Below, one piece after another: positions 42,381-51,076 of a stretch of DNA of 64,000 nt. Every line of letters starts with the position of its first letter. Within the stretch, counting starts at the first letter, position 1. The DNA is from Serinicoccus chungangensis (lineage in GTDB: Bacteria > Actinomycetota > Actinomycetes > Actinomycetales > Dermatophilaceae), in the NCBI RefSeq assembly GCF_001483745.1, contig NZ_LQBL01000028.1, positions 476,379 through 540,378 of the forward strand, read 5' to 3'. Both the position numbers and the translations under genes were made by a program. The notes under the pieces are model-generated. The model was not told where the DNA came from. It searched no databases and worked only from the letters and a program-made list of their open reading frames with translations.

Positions 42381-45269
42381 TCAGCTGCAGCCGCTGGTGC
42401 TGCCGCAGCCCTCACAGACGTAGCACGACCCAGCCGGACGCATCTTCGTTCCGCAGGTCATGCAGATCGGCGCGTCGGCGACCTTGCCCTGGAACTGCTC
42501 GAGCAGCTCAGCCGAGGAGTGGATCTCCGCGTCGACCTTCCGGGCGTCGGCGGCTCCGGCACCGGACTGGTCCGCGACCTTTTCCACCTTGTCGGCCTTC
42601 TTGGCCGGCGTGGTGGCGGCGGTCTGGCTGTAGTTCTCCAGCTCGTCCTCGTAGTCGTCGTCGTCGTTCGACGGCTCGAGCGGGGCGTACGACCCGGTCT
42701 CCAGCTGGCGGGCCCGCTCCTCCGCGGTGTGGATGCCCATGAACGACCGGGTCTCGAAGTCCAGGTAGTCCAGCGCCAGGCGGCGGAAGACGTAGTCCAT
42801 GATCGACTGCGCCATACGCACGTCCGGGTCATCGGTCATACCGGCCGGCTCGAAGCGCAGGTTGGTGAACTTCTCGACGAAAGTCTCCAGCGGCACGCCG
42901 TACTGCAGCCCGATCGACACGGCGATGGAGAAGGCGTCCATGACACCGGCCAGGGTCGAACCCTGCTTGCCGAACTTCAGGAACAGCTCGCCCAGGTCAC
43001 CGCTCTCGTAGGTGCCGGCGGTGAGGTAGCCCTCCGCGCCGCCCACGGCGAAGCTCGTGGTCTGGCTGGACCGGCGCTTGGGGAGCCGCTTGCGGACGGG
43101 GCGGTACTCGACGACCTTCTCGACGGGAGCCTCGACCTCGTCGGCCTTCTTCTCCTTGTCGGCCTTGCCGTCGGACAGCGGCTGGCCGACCTTGCAGTTG
43201 TCGCGGTAGACGGCGAGCGCCTTGAGGCCCATCTTCCAGCCCTGGAGGTAGACCTCGGCGATGTCCTCGACGGTCGCCGACTCCGGCAGGTTGACCGTCT
43301 TGGAGATGGCACCGGACAGGAACGGCTGCACCGCGGCCATCATCCGCACGTGGCCCATGGGGCGGATCGCCCGGGCGCCCATCGCGCAGTCGAAGACCTC
43401 GTAGTGCTCGGGCTTGAGGCCCGGGGCGTCGATGACGTGCCCCTTCTCGGCGATGAACTCGACGATCGCCTCGATGGTCTCGTCGGCATACCCGAGGCGG
43501 TTGAGCGCCCGCGGGATGGTCTGGTTGACGATCTGCATCGAGCCGCCACCGACGAGCTTCTTGAACTTCACCAGCGAGAAGTCGGGCTCGATGCCGGTGG
43601 TGTCGCAGTCCATCATGAAGCCGATGGTGCCGGTCGGGGCGAGCACGGAGGCCTGCGCGTTGCGGTAGCCGTTCTTCTCCCCCGTCTTGACGACGGCGTC
43701 CCAAGCCTTGGTCGCGGCCTTGTGGACCGAGGAGTCCATGGTGTGAAGGGTGCGGATCTCGTCGTTCGCCGCCTGGTGCTTGCGCATGACGCGCTTGTGC
43801 GCGTCGGCGTTACGGGCATACCCGTTGTAGGGGCCGACGACGCCGGCGAGCTCGGCGGAGCGCTTGTAGGCGGCGCCGGTGAGCAGCGAGGTCAGCGACG
43901 CGGCGAGCGCGCGGCCGCCCTCGGAGTCGTAGCCGTGACCGGTCGCCATGAGCAGCGCACCGAGGTTGGCGTAGCCGATGCCGAGCTGACGGTAGTTGCG
44001 GGTGGTCTCACCGATCGGGTCGGTCGGGAAGTCCGCGAAGCAGATCGAGATGTCCATCGCGGTGATGACCAGCTCGGCGACCTTCTGGTAGGTCTCCACG
44101 TCGAAGGTGTCGTCCTCGCGCAGGAACTTCAGCAGGTTGAGCGACGCGAGGTTGCAGCTGGAGTTGTCCAGCGACATGTACTCCGAGCAGGGGTTGGACG
44201 CGGTGATCCGGCCGGTCTCGGGGTTGGTGTGCCAGTCGTTGATGGTGCCGTCGTACTGGATGCCCGGGTCGGCGCACTCCCACGCGGCCTGCGCCATCTT
44301 GGTGAAGAGGTGCTTGGCGTCGACGGTGGTGACGACGGAGCCGTCCTTGCGGGAGGTCAGGCCGAACTCGGCCTCCTCCTCCACCGCGCGCATGAACTCG
44401 TCGGAGACACGCACCGAGTTGTTGGCGTTCTGGTACTGCACCGAGACGATGTCGTTGCCGCCGAGGTCCATGTCGAAGCCGGCGTCACGCAGGGCGCGGA
44501 TCTTGTCCTCCTCGCGCGCCTTGGTGTCGATGAACTCCTCGATGTCGGGGTGGTCGACATCGAGGACGACCATCTTGGCCGCGCGGCGGGTGGCGCCACC
44601 GGACTTGATGGTGCCCGCGGAGGCGTCGGCGCCACGCATGAAGGAGACCGGGCCGGAGGCGGTGCCGCCGGAGGACAGCAGCTCCTTGGAGGAGCGGATG
44701 CGCGAGAGGTTGAGGCCGGCGCCCGAGCCGCCCTTGAAGATGAAGCCCTCCTCCTTGTACCAGTTGAGGATCGAGTCCATCGAGTCGTCCACCGAGAGGA
44801 TGAAGCAGGCGCTGACCTGCTGCGGGCTCTGGGTGCCGACGTTGAACCACACCGGGGAGTTGAACGAGAACACCTGGTGCACGAGGGCATACGTCAGCTC
44901 GTGCTCGAAGATCTCGGCGTCCTCGTCGGTCGCGAAGTAGCCGTGCTCCTTGCCCGCCTTGACGTAGGTGAGGACGACGCGGTCGATGAGCTGCTTGAGG
45001 CCGGTCTCGCGGGCGTCGGTGCCGACGGCGCCGCGGAAGTACTTCGTCGTGACGATGGTCGAGGCGTTGGCCGACCAGAAGTCGGGGTACTCCACACCGC
45101 GCTGCTCGAAGATCGTCTCCCCCGTCTTCCAGTTGGTCTGGACGACGTCCCGCTTCTCCCAGGTCACCTGGTCGTAGGGGTGGACACCAGGCGTGGTGAA
45201 GATGCGCTCGATGGTCAGGCCCTTGCCGCCCCGTCGTGCGCGCGTCTTCGCCCCGGTCGTCTCTGTCAT
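42381..45269 (-). CDS. nrdJ: Vitamin B12-dependent (class II) ribonucleoside-diphosphate reductase
   Basis: 962 residues, full length. Active-site region NPCSEYMSLDNSSCNLASLN with the catalytic cysteines; upstream SGAGLNLSRIRSS and GGATRRAAKMVVLD; radical-barrel segments VLAPTGTIGFMMDCDTTG and IPRALNRLGY. The C-terminal CMTCGTKMRPAGSCYVCEGCG is the zinc-binding/thiol-transfer tail typical of NrdJ. It reduces ribonucleotides using adenosylcobalamin. Encoded downstream of nrdR with a 78-base gap; regulation by NrdR is expected. Confidence 0.97.
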   Translation of the reverse strand: MTETTGAKTRARRGGKGLTIERIFTTPGVHPYDQVTWEKRDVVQTNWKTGETIFEQRGVEYPDFWSANASTIVTTKYFRGAVGTDARETGLKQLIDRVVLTYVKAGKEHGYFATDEDAEIFEHELTYALVHQVFSFNSPVWFNVGTQSPQQVSACFILSVDDSMDSILNWYKEEGFIFKGGSGAGLNLSRIRSSKELLSSGGTASGPVSFMRGADASAGTIKSGGATRRAAKMVVLDVDHPDIEEFIDTKAREEDKIRALRDAGFDMDLGGNDIVSVQYQNANNSVRVSDEFMRAVEEEAEFGLTSRKDGSVVTTVDAKHLFTKMAQAAWECADPGIQYDGTINDWHTNPETGRITASNPCSEYMSLDNSSCNLASLNLLKFLREDDTFDVETYQKVAELVITAMDISICFADFPTDPIGETTRNYRQLGIGYANLGALLMATGHGYDSEGGRALAASLTSLLTGAAYKRSAELAGVVGPYNGYARNADAHKRVMRKHQAANDEIRTLHTMDSSVHKAATKAWDAVVKTGEKNGYRNAQASVLAPTGTIGFMMDCDTTGIEPDFSLVKFKKLVGGGSMQIVNQTIPRALNRLGYADETIEAIVEFIAEKGHVIDAPGLKPEHYEVFDCAMGARAIRPMGHVRMMAAVQPFLSGAISKTVNLPESATVEDIAEVYLQGWKMGLKALAVYRDNCKVGQPLSDGKADKEKKADEVEAPVEKVVEYRPVRKRLPKRRSSQTTSFAVGGAEGYLTAGTYESGDLGELFLKFGKQGSTLAGVMDAFSIAVSIGLQYGVPLETFVEKFTNLRFEPAGMTDDPDVRMAQSIMDYVFRRLALDYLDFETRSFMGIHTAEERARQLETGSYAPLEPSNDDDDYEDELENYSQTAATTPAKKADKVEKVADQSGAGAADARKVDAEIHSSAELLEQFQGKVADAPICMTCGTKMRPAGSCYVCEGCGSTSGCS

Positions 45270-45347
45270 GACTAGCTCTCCCTGTGTGTGGTGTGGTGCT
45301 CGGAGGTGCTGATGTAAGTCAAGCGGTGGGTACTGACATACCCGGCT

Positions 45348-45827
45348 CTAGGGCGTCTGCCCCGGTGAGTCGGTCTCCACGTCGCGCTCGGAGCGCAGCA
45401 GCGTGATGGCCGACTCGAAGTCGTCGAGGTTGTCGAAGGCCTGGTAAACGGACGCGAAGCGCAGGTAGGCGACCTCGTCGAGCGCCTTGAGCGGCTCGAG
45501 GATGGCCAGACCCACCTCGTGCGCGTCCACCTCGGCCTGCCCCAGCGAGCGGATCGACTCCTCCACCTGCTGCGCGAGCAGCTGCAGCTGGGCGTCGGAG
45601 ACCGGTCGCCCCTGGCACGCCTTGCGGGCGCCGGAGATGACCTTGTCGCGGCTGAACGGCTCGGTCGCGCCGGAACGCTTGATGACCGAGAGGGTCGCGG
45701 TCTCCACGGTGCCGAAGCGGCGCCCGCACTCGGGGCACTGGCGACGGCGGCGGATGACGGTCCCCTCCTCCTGGACGCGGCTGTCGACGACCTTGGAGTC
45801 GGTATGACGGCAGAACGGGCAGTGCAT
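45348..45827 (-). CDS. nrdR: Transcriptional repressor NrdR
   Basis: 159 residues. Zinc ribbon at the N-terminus ([29 protein letters not shown]) and the ATP-cone domain ([24 protein letters not shown]). I chose ATG 45827 because all NrdR proteins start MHCPFC and AAGGAGG lies six bases upstream. NrdR binds (d)ATP and represses ribonucleotide reductase genes; here nrdJ follows directly. Confidence 0.96.
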   Translation of the reverse strand: MHCPFCRHTDSKVVDSRVQEEGTVIRRRRQCPECGRRFGTVETATLSVIKRSGATEPFSRDKVISGARKACQGRPVSDAQLQLLAQQVEESIRSLGQAEVDAHEVGLAILEPLKALDEVAYLRFASVYQAFDNLDDFESAITLLRSERDVETDSPGQTP

Positions 45828-45830
45828 CAC

Positions 45831-46224
45831 TCGCCTCCTTCGGTCTCGCGGCAGCGCGGCGCGAACGCCCCCGGTGCGGGGCGCTCTGTGGGTGGATCTG
45901 GGGACTGTGTGTGGATGACGTGTGCATACACGCTACCCGGTTGTGCACAAGATGTGGACGAACCACAGGCTTGTAACTACTAGATATGGGGAGCGTAGGT
46001 CAGTTGGCTACTAGATGCAAGGGTCCCGCGTGTCGCGCTCGAGGCGGGGCGGCGGGAAGCCCGGAACGGCGCGGATCTCGGGGTCTGGAGGGCGTCAGGC
46101 TCTGGTCAGATCGGGCGTGAGTCTCTACTGTGGACAACGGTTCTGGAGGTCCGAGCTGGGGCAGACTGGAGCCAGACCACGGTCGCTGGGGAGTCGCGAC
46201 TGCAGGAGCAAGAAGGGGTATGCC
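45831..46224. other. Divergent control region between nrdR and a lipoprotein gene
   Basis: 394 bases without a credible gene. It holds the tandem CTACTAGAT elements (45977-46016), a TGTG-rich stretch (45900-45960) including GTGTGCATACAC, and the untranslated lead of the DUF6318 gene. The segment GGGGAGCGTAGGTCAGTTGGC resembles the 5' part of a tRNA, but no matching acceptor strand or T-arm follows. Confidence 0.5.
45977..46016 (-). promoter_or_regulatory. Two candidate NrdR boxes 31 bp apart
   Basis: The nonamer CTACTAGAT occurs at 45977-45985 and again at 46008-46016, exactly 31 bp apart (three helical turns). The first continues as CTACTAGATATGGGG, close to the AT-rich core of NrdR boxes (ACACWATATATWGTGT). 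The pair lies about 150 bases upstream of nrdR. Paired NrdR boxes on one face of the helix are the known arrangement. Confidence 0.45.
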
Positions 46225-46839
46225 GTGAGACGCACCGCCATCATCGCCGCCGCTGCCAGCCTGCTGCTGCTCCCCGCCTGCACCGACCAGAGCGAGCCCT
46301 CCCCCATGCCCACCTCGGAGGACGCGCTCACGACGGCGACCGAGGAGCCGGAGGAGCCTGACGACGTGGCCGCCACATCGGAACCGATGGAGACCGACGA
46401 GGGGACGTCGGAGCCGGCGGCCGAGGGGCCTCCTGAGATGCCTGCCGAGGCGCAAGAACAGACGGAAGAGGGGGCGGAGGCCTTCGCACTGCACTACGTA
46501 GGGCTCATTAACTACACGGGAGTACAGCCGGAGTTGGGCTTGCTCGAACCGTTAGCCGCTGACGACTGCGAATCATGCCGCAACCACGAGGACTCAGTCT
46601 CTTTCTCCGTTGAGAACGGGGACTACCTGGCAGAACCCCCTCTGAGCATCGGGGATCCGTCATCGATATTTACTGGTGAATCCTCCCGGGTGGCCGTGCC
46701 CGTTGAGCAGAACGCGCAGGCTTACCTCCGCGATGGCGAAGAGACGGACCGAGTACTGGGCGATGAGGCGGTGACTCTGATAATCCGCACCGTGTGGAAC
46801 GATGGCTGGTTGGTAGAGGAAATCACCGTAGAGCAATGA
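46225..46839 (+). CDS. DUF6318 secreted lipoprotein
   Basis: 204 residues from GTG 46225. Lipoprotein signal AAAASLLLLPACT, a Glu/Pro/Thr-rich spacer, then the DUF6318 domain with FALHYVGLINYTGVQPELG and the paired cysteines DDCESCRNH. Surface-anchored protein of unknown role. It overlaps the next gene (ATGA), so the two probably function together. Confidence 0.8.
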   Translation: MRRTAIIAAAASLLLLPACTDQSEPSPMPTSEDALTTATEEPEEPDDVAATSEPMETDEGTSEPAAEGPPEMPAEAQEQTEEGAEAFALHYVGLINYTGVQPELGLLEPLAADDCESCRNHEDSVSFSVENGDYLAEPPLSIGDPSSIFTGESSRVAVPVEQNAQAYLRDGEETDRVLGDEAVTLIIRTVWNDGWLVEEITVEQ

Positions 46840-47741
46840 TCGCCCTCTGGCTTATTGCGATGTCTCTAGGGCTGGACTCACTCTCAAATGGGTCAGCGCC
46901 AGCAGATCCTCCTTGCGGCATAATCGACTGCGACCACGAAGGTGGCGGAGCGGAAATAGGACTGACTAAAGCGGAAGTAGCGCAACAGGCCGAGGAGTGG
47001 CCGGACGGGTCGAGCGAGGAGAGCCCCGACTCGTGGTACGAGTACGTCGCGGTCATCGACTGTCGTCCGCCCAACACTCCGGCACAACCACGCCTCGAGA
47101 TCTGCGGCTTCGCGGTGAACTTCTGCGAGGAGTTCGTTCCTGACTCATCCGGCCCGCGGTCCTGGATCTACCGCAGAACTGTGGATGCCTCCGGTCCGAC
47201 GTCTGAGTGGACGGAGGTCGCCCCCACCTGCTTCACGGACGTCGTTCCAGCCCGCTCGGGTGAGCACGCACAGGAACTCACCGAAGCGATGATCATCGAG
47301 CAGTTCCACCGCACCCAGTTCGCGCTGCCGCAGACCGTGATGGAGCCGCCAGGCAACCGGACTCTGGTCAACCTGCCGGTCTACTTCGAGCTCGCCTGGC
47401 CGGAGGGAGGGTTCGAGCCGCAGGAGGTCGACGTCACGACGCTGATCGGCCACGAGGTGCGCATCCGGCCGACCCTGGTGGGGGCGACCTACGTCACCGG
47501 GGACGGCACGACCATTGGCCCCACCACGAGCCTGGGCGGCCCCTACCCGGGCGGCGACATCACCCACGAGTACGTCTCCGCCGACGAGGTCAGTCCCTAC
47601 ATCTCGGTGGAGTACGGCGGGGAGGTCAGCGTGGACGGCGGCGAGTGGAGCACCATACCGAGCACTGTGACGATCGACGGCCCGGCCACCCCGTTGGAGG
47701 TGCTGACCTCGACGAACCGTCTCTACAGCAACGACCGCTGA
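46836..47741 (+). CDS. Secreted protein of unknown function coupled to DUF6318
   Basis: 301 residues. A short signal-like helix (MIALWLIAMSLGLDSLS) leads to a Cys-rich segment (CGIIDC, IDCRPP, EICGFAVNFCEEF, TCFTD), then a beta-rich domain with PVYFELAWPEGG and VEYGGEVSVDGGEW. The C-terminal half resembles extracellular beta-sandwich proteins of actinobacteria. No catalytic motif. Translationally coupled to the preceding lipoprotein. Confidence 0.7.
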   Translation: MIALWLIAMSLGLDSLSNGSAPADPPCGIIDCDHEGGGAEIGLTKAEVAQQAEEWPDGSSEESPDSWYEYVAVIDCRPPNTPAQPRLEICGFAVNFCEEFVPDSSGPRSWIYRRTVDASGPTSEWTEVAPTCFTDVVPARSGEHAQELTEAMIIEQFHRTQFALPQTVMEPPGNRTLVNLPVYFELAWPEGGFEPQEVDVTTLIGHEVRIRPTLVGATYVTGDGTTIGPTTSLGGPYPGGDITHEYVSADEVSPYISVEYGGEVSVDGGEWSTIPSTVTIDGPATPLEVLTSTNRLYSNDR

Positions 47742-47762
47742 GCGACTGGACGACGGCCCTTC

Positions 47763-48371
47763 TCAGAGCCAGCCGCGGTCCTCGGCGAACCTCGCCGCCT
47801 CGACACGGGTGGTGGTCCCTGTCTTGCCGATCGCCGACGAGAGGTAGTTGCGCACGGTGCCGGGCGAGAGGTAGAGCCGCCCGGCGATGACCTGGACGGG
47901 TGAGCCGTCCAGGGCCGCGCGCAGGGCCTCGCGCTCGCGCTCGGTCAGCGGGTTGGGCCCACCCAGAAGCGACTCCGTCGCCAGCGCCGGGTCGACGACG
48001 CGGACCCCGGCGTGTACCCGGCGCACCGCCTCCGCCAGCTCGGGCGCGGGCGTGTCCTTGACGACGAAGCCGCTCGCCCCGGCGTCCATCGCCCGCCTCA
48101 GGTAGCCAGGTCTGCCGAACGTCGTCACCACGAGGCAGCGGGTCGGCATACCGAGCTGGCGCAGCTCCTCGAGCACACCGATGCCGTCCCGTCCCGGCAT
48201 CTCGATGTCGAGCAGGCACACGTCGGGCGAGGAGGTGCGCACCGCCTCCAGCACCTCGTCCCCGCGCCCCACCTGCGCGACCACCTGCATGTCGCGCTCG
48301 AGGTCCAGGAGCGCGGCCAGCGCTCCCCGTACCAGGGCCTGGTCGTCTGCCAGGAGCAACCTGATCACCAC
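47763..48371 (-). CDS. NarL/LuxR-family response regulator
   Basis: 202 residues. Receiver domain with LLLADDQALVRGAL, phosphoacceptor DVCLLDIEMPG, and the conserved Lys in FVVKDTPAPE. C-terminal HTH: LTEREREALRAALDGSPVQVIAGRLYLSPGTVRNYLSS (too long to be anything but LuxR type). It overlaps the kinase gene by seven bases. The target genes are not evident; the two secreted-protein genes are convergent neighbours. Confidence 0.93.
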   Translation of the reverse strand: MVIRLLLADDQALVRGALAALLDLERDMQVVAQVGRGDEVLEAVRTSSPDVCLLDIEMPGRDGIGVLEELRQLGMPTRCLVVTTFGRPGYLRRAMDAGASGFVVKDTPAPELAEAVRRVHAGVRVVDPALATESLLGGPNPLTEREREALRAALDGSPVQVIAGRLYLSPGTVRNYLSSAIGKTGTTTRVEAARFAEDRGWL

Positions 48372-49459
48372 CGCACCTCCAGAGCCGTCCCCGCACCACG
48401 TGGGCCCGCACCGACGGTCAGCTGCCCACCCGCCTGCCGCACCCGTTCACCAGCACCGCACAGTCCGTTCCCCTCGACGACTCCCCCACCCACGCCGTCG
48501 TCGACCACCCGCAGCGACGACTCCCCGAGCTCCACGGTGCACCGGTTCGCGGCGCTGTGCCGCACCACGTTGGTCACCGCCTCCCGCAGGACCCAGGCCA
48601 GCGTGATGCGGTGCCGGGGGTCGACGTCGGTGACCGAGCCGCATACCTCCATCTCCATGCCTGCCCCAGCCAGCGCGACGCGCGCAGCCTCGAGCTCGTC
48701 CGCCAGCCGCGCCACCCGCAGCCCGCCGACGGTCGCGCGGATCTCCGCGAGCGCCTGACGTGACAGGTCCTGCACCTCGGCGAGCTCCTGCTTCGCCGCC
48801 GCCGGGTCGACGTCGATGAGCCGCTGGGCAAGCTCGGTCTTGACCGTCACCACGGTCAACGAGTGCCCCAGCACGTCGTGCACGTCCCTCGCGACCCGCT
48901 CCCGCTCCTCGGTCAGCGCGAGCTGCCCCTCCACCTCGCGCGCCGACTCCTGCCGCTCCTCGAGGTGCCGCGACAGCACGCTGGTGGCGAGGACGAGCAT
49001 CGCGATGCCCCAGAACATGACCGTGCGCGCCAGCCCCCAGGACACCGTGCTCGCGACGACACCCAGCGCGAAGAGCGTCAGGGAGGTCGTCCACATGGCC
49101 CGCCACGGCAGGAAGAAGACCGGGACGGCCACGATGAACGGGAAGGCGGTGAGGGAGTTGGGCCCGATCAACGCCGCCAGCACGAGGGCGCTGGCCACCA
49201 TCGCGGCCAGGCCGACCATGCCGCCGCGGGCGGCACGGGCGTACTCCCCTGCCGAGACGAGACGCGTGGACAGGCGGACGGTCACGACGTAGGCCGCCAT
49301 GAAGGCGACGATGACGACGGTCGAGGTCACCCGCCACACTGTCGACCCGTGCGCGGTCCAGACGTAGGTCAGGGGAAAGAGGAAGAAGACCAGCCAGATC
49401 GCCCCGAAGAGCCACCCCCAGCGGCCCCACGCGTCGGTGCCGGACTTCCGTGGACTCAT
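48365..49459 (-). CDS. DesK-type sensor histidine kinase
   Basis: 364 residues from ATG 49459. Residues 10-155 contain five to six membrane helices with short loops (sensing within the membrane). HisKA_3 motif DVHDVLGHSLTVV, then LREAVTNVVRHS and the ATP-binding DDGVGGG and GLCGAGERV. Cognate of the overlapping response regulator. The signal is unknown; this class often detects membrane state or cell-wall antibiotics. Confidence 0.92.
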   Translation of the reverse strand: MSPRKSGTDAWGRWGWLFGAIWLVFFLFPLTYVWTAHGSTVWRVTSTVVIVAFMAAYVVTVRLSTRLVSAGEYARAARGGMVGLAAMVASALVLAALIGPNSLTAFPFIVAVPVFFLPWRAMWTTSLTLFALGVVASTVSWGLARTVMFWGIAMLVLATSVLSRHLEERQESAREVEGQLALTEERERVARDVHDVLGHSLTVVTVKTELAQRLIDVDPAAAKQELAEVQDLSRQALAEIRATVGGLRVARLADELEAARVALAGAGMEMEVCGSVTDVDPRHRITLAWVLREAVTNVVRHSAANRCTVELGESSLRVVDDGVGGGVVEGNGLCGAGERVRQAGGQLTVGAGPRGAGTALEVRW

Positions 49460-49560
49460 GCCTTCACTCTGCCACCGGGCCCGCCGCCGGGCCATGACGT
49501 CTGTCACCGGTGTCGTCGCAGGTCAGCGGGTCTGTCGGTGGGTGGTGCTTGAGTGAGGGT

Positions 49561-50973
49561 ATGGAGTACCTACCGGGGGGCGAGACGGGCGGCGCAGGTG
49601 CGTGGTCGCCCACCGCGAGCGCGCCGGCGGTCGCCGACGAGGACTGGGGCGAGGCGCTGGACGAGCTGGACGCCCTGGACGCCGCCGACTACCAGGCGCT
49701 CATGGACGAGGTCGCGACCGTGCTCGGCGAGATGCACGGGCAGGACAGGCGGGGGTTGCCGGCCGAGAAGCTGGAGGACGGCCTGAAGGGCGCCGCCCTC
49801 TCGCTGGGCCGCGCGAGCCTCGGGCCCGACGAGGTCGTGACCGTGCAGGACGAGGAGCTGACCGGGGCGCTCGAAGCGGTCGGCCGGCTGCAGACCCGGC
49901 TGGGTGCCATCGGTTTCCGACTGGCCCAGCAGGCGGCCGCCCGGGGTCTGCACCAGGAGTCGGGGATGACGCTGGTGGATTGGCTGCGGGTGCGCTGCCC
50001 CTGGCTGAGCAGCCGGGACGCCGCACAGGTGATGTCGGTGGTCACGGCGTCGGAGGCACCCGCCGTAGCGCAGATCGGGGAGGCCGTCGCCAGCGGCGAC
50101 GTGCCGCTGCACCGCGCGGCGACCGTGGCGCGGACGATGACGCGGCTCCAGGAGTCGCTCGACCCCGAGCAGCAGGAGTCCTACACCCGGATCGCGACCG
50201 CCGCCGCGGGCCGTCCCGAGGTGTCGGACAAGGACCTGACCACCGTCTGCCACCGACTGCTGGAGGACCTGCTGCACGAGAAGGCCCCGGGTGAGCGGGA
50301 ACGAGCCGCGATCGCCCTGCGCGGCGTCTCGTCCCGCAAGGTCGCGCCGGGGCTCACCCGCTTCACCATCGACGCTCCCGACGGTGCGGCCGCGACCCTC
50401 AGCGGCGTGCTCACCTCCCAGTTGGCGGCACCCGCCCCAGACGAGGCGACCCAGGAGCCCGACCCGCGGACGGCGACGCAGCGTCGCTTCGACGCCCTGC
50501 TGGCCGTGGTCAACCGCGGGATCGCGCACCCGGGGGCTCCCCCGTCGACCGCGCGGGCGACGGTCATCCTGACCATCCCCTTCGATCCTGAGCGAGGCCT
50601 GCCGTCCGGGCCGGCGACGACCGCCGACGGTGGCTACGTGCCACCGCGGCAGGCCTCCGAGCTGGCGTGCTCGGCCGACATCACCCCCGTGTGGATGGCG
50701 GCCGACGGTGAACCGCTCGCCCTCGGTCGCACGACGCGCTATGCGTCGTCGGCCCAGTGGAAAGCGCTGGTGGCACGAGACCGCGGCTGCAGCTATCCCG
50801 GGTGCAGCGCCCTCCCCCAGTGGTGCGACAGCCACCACGTCGACTGGTGGAGCCGGGGCGGACGCACCGACGTCGACCGGATGACACTGCTGTGCGGGCG
50901 GCACCACACCGTGGTGCACCAGCACGAGCTCAGCGCCTCGGTCGACGGCGGCACCGTGACCTGGCACGTCTGA
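49561..50973 (+). CDS. DUF222/HNH endonuclease-like protein (13E12 repeat family)
   Basis: 470 residues. DUF222 helical domain (about 80-330), then a C-terminal HNH motif: RDRGCSYPGCSALPQWCDSHHVDWWSRGG is its core, followed by LLCGRHHTVVHQHELS. Actinobacterial genomes carry many such genes and their physiological role is not established. The start chosen is ATG 49561; GTG 49510 is possible. Not linked to the restriction island by position. Confidence 0.88.
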   Translation: MEYLPGGETGGAGAWSPTASAPAVADEDWGEALDELDALDAADYQALMDEVATVLGEMHGQDRRGLPAEKLEDGLKGAALSLGRASLGPDEVVTVQDEELTGALEAVGRLQTRLGAIGFRLAQQAAARGLHQESGMTLVDWLRVRCPWLSSRDAAQVMSVVTASEAPAVAQIGEAVASGDVPLHRAATVARTMTRLQESLDPEQQESYTRIATAAAGRPEVSDKDLTTVCHRLLEDLLHEKAPGERERAAIALRGVSSRKVAPGLTRFTIDAPDGAAATLSGVLTSQLAAPAPDEATQEPDPRTATQRRFDALLAVVNRGIAHPGAPPSTARATVILTIPFDPERGLPSGPATTADGGYVPPRQASELACSADITPVWMAADGEPLALGRTTRYASSAQWKALVARDRGCSYPGCSALPQWCDSHHVDWWSRGGRTDVDRMTLLCGRHHTVVHQHELSASVDGGTVTWHV

Positions 50974-50985
50974 GGCCCCCGCCCC

Positions 50986-51010
50986 GGAGCCGGCCTGCGT
51001 GGCCGGCTCC
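50986..51010 (+). terminator. Hairpin with perfect 10-bp stem
   Basis: GGAGCCGGCC-TGCGT-GGCCGGCTCC, 13 bases after the DUF222-HNH stop. Confidence 0.75.
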
Positions 51011-51076
51011 GACCCGAGCCCGCGTGCAGCCGCCGCTGTCCAGGCATACTCGCTGGGCGGACGCTGTTGAGCGGGT

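Noticed and set aside
42312-45275. Open frame of nearly 1000 codons opposite nrdJ
   Set aside because: Low-complexity Val/Gly/Leu/Arg translation, an antisense shadow of a well-identified gene.
45270-45347. Cobalamin riboswitch before nrdJ
   Set aside because: Only 78 bases separate nrdR and nrdJ and no B12-box-like sequence is visible; control by NrdR is the simpler view.
45987-46065. Possible tRNA gene (GGGGAGCGTAGGTCAGTTGGC resembles a tRNA 5' half)
   Set aside because: No complementary acceptor strand and no GTTCGA-type T-arm follow within 75 bases; at most a chance match or a remnant.
49561-50973. DUF222-HNH gene as part of a restriction system or intein
   Set aside because: Such genes are scattered singly in actinobacterial genomes; no modification partner or splice motif is adjacent.
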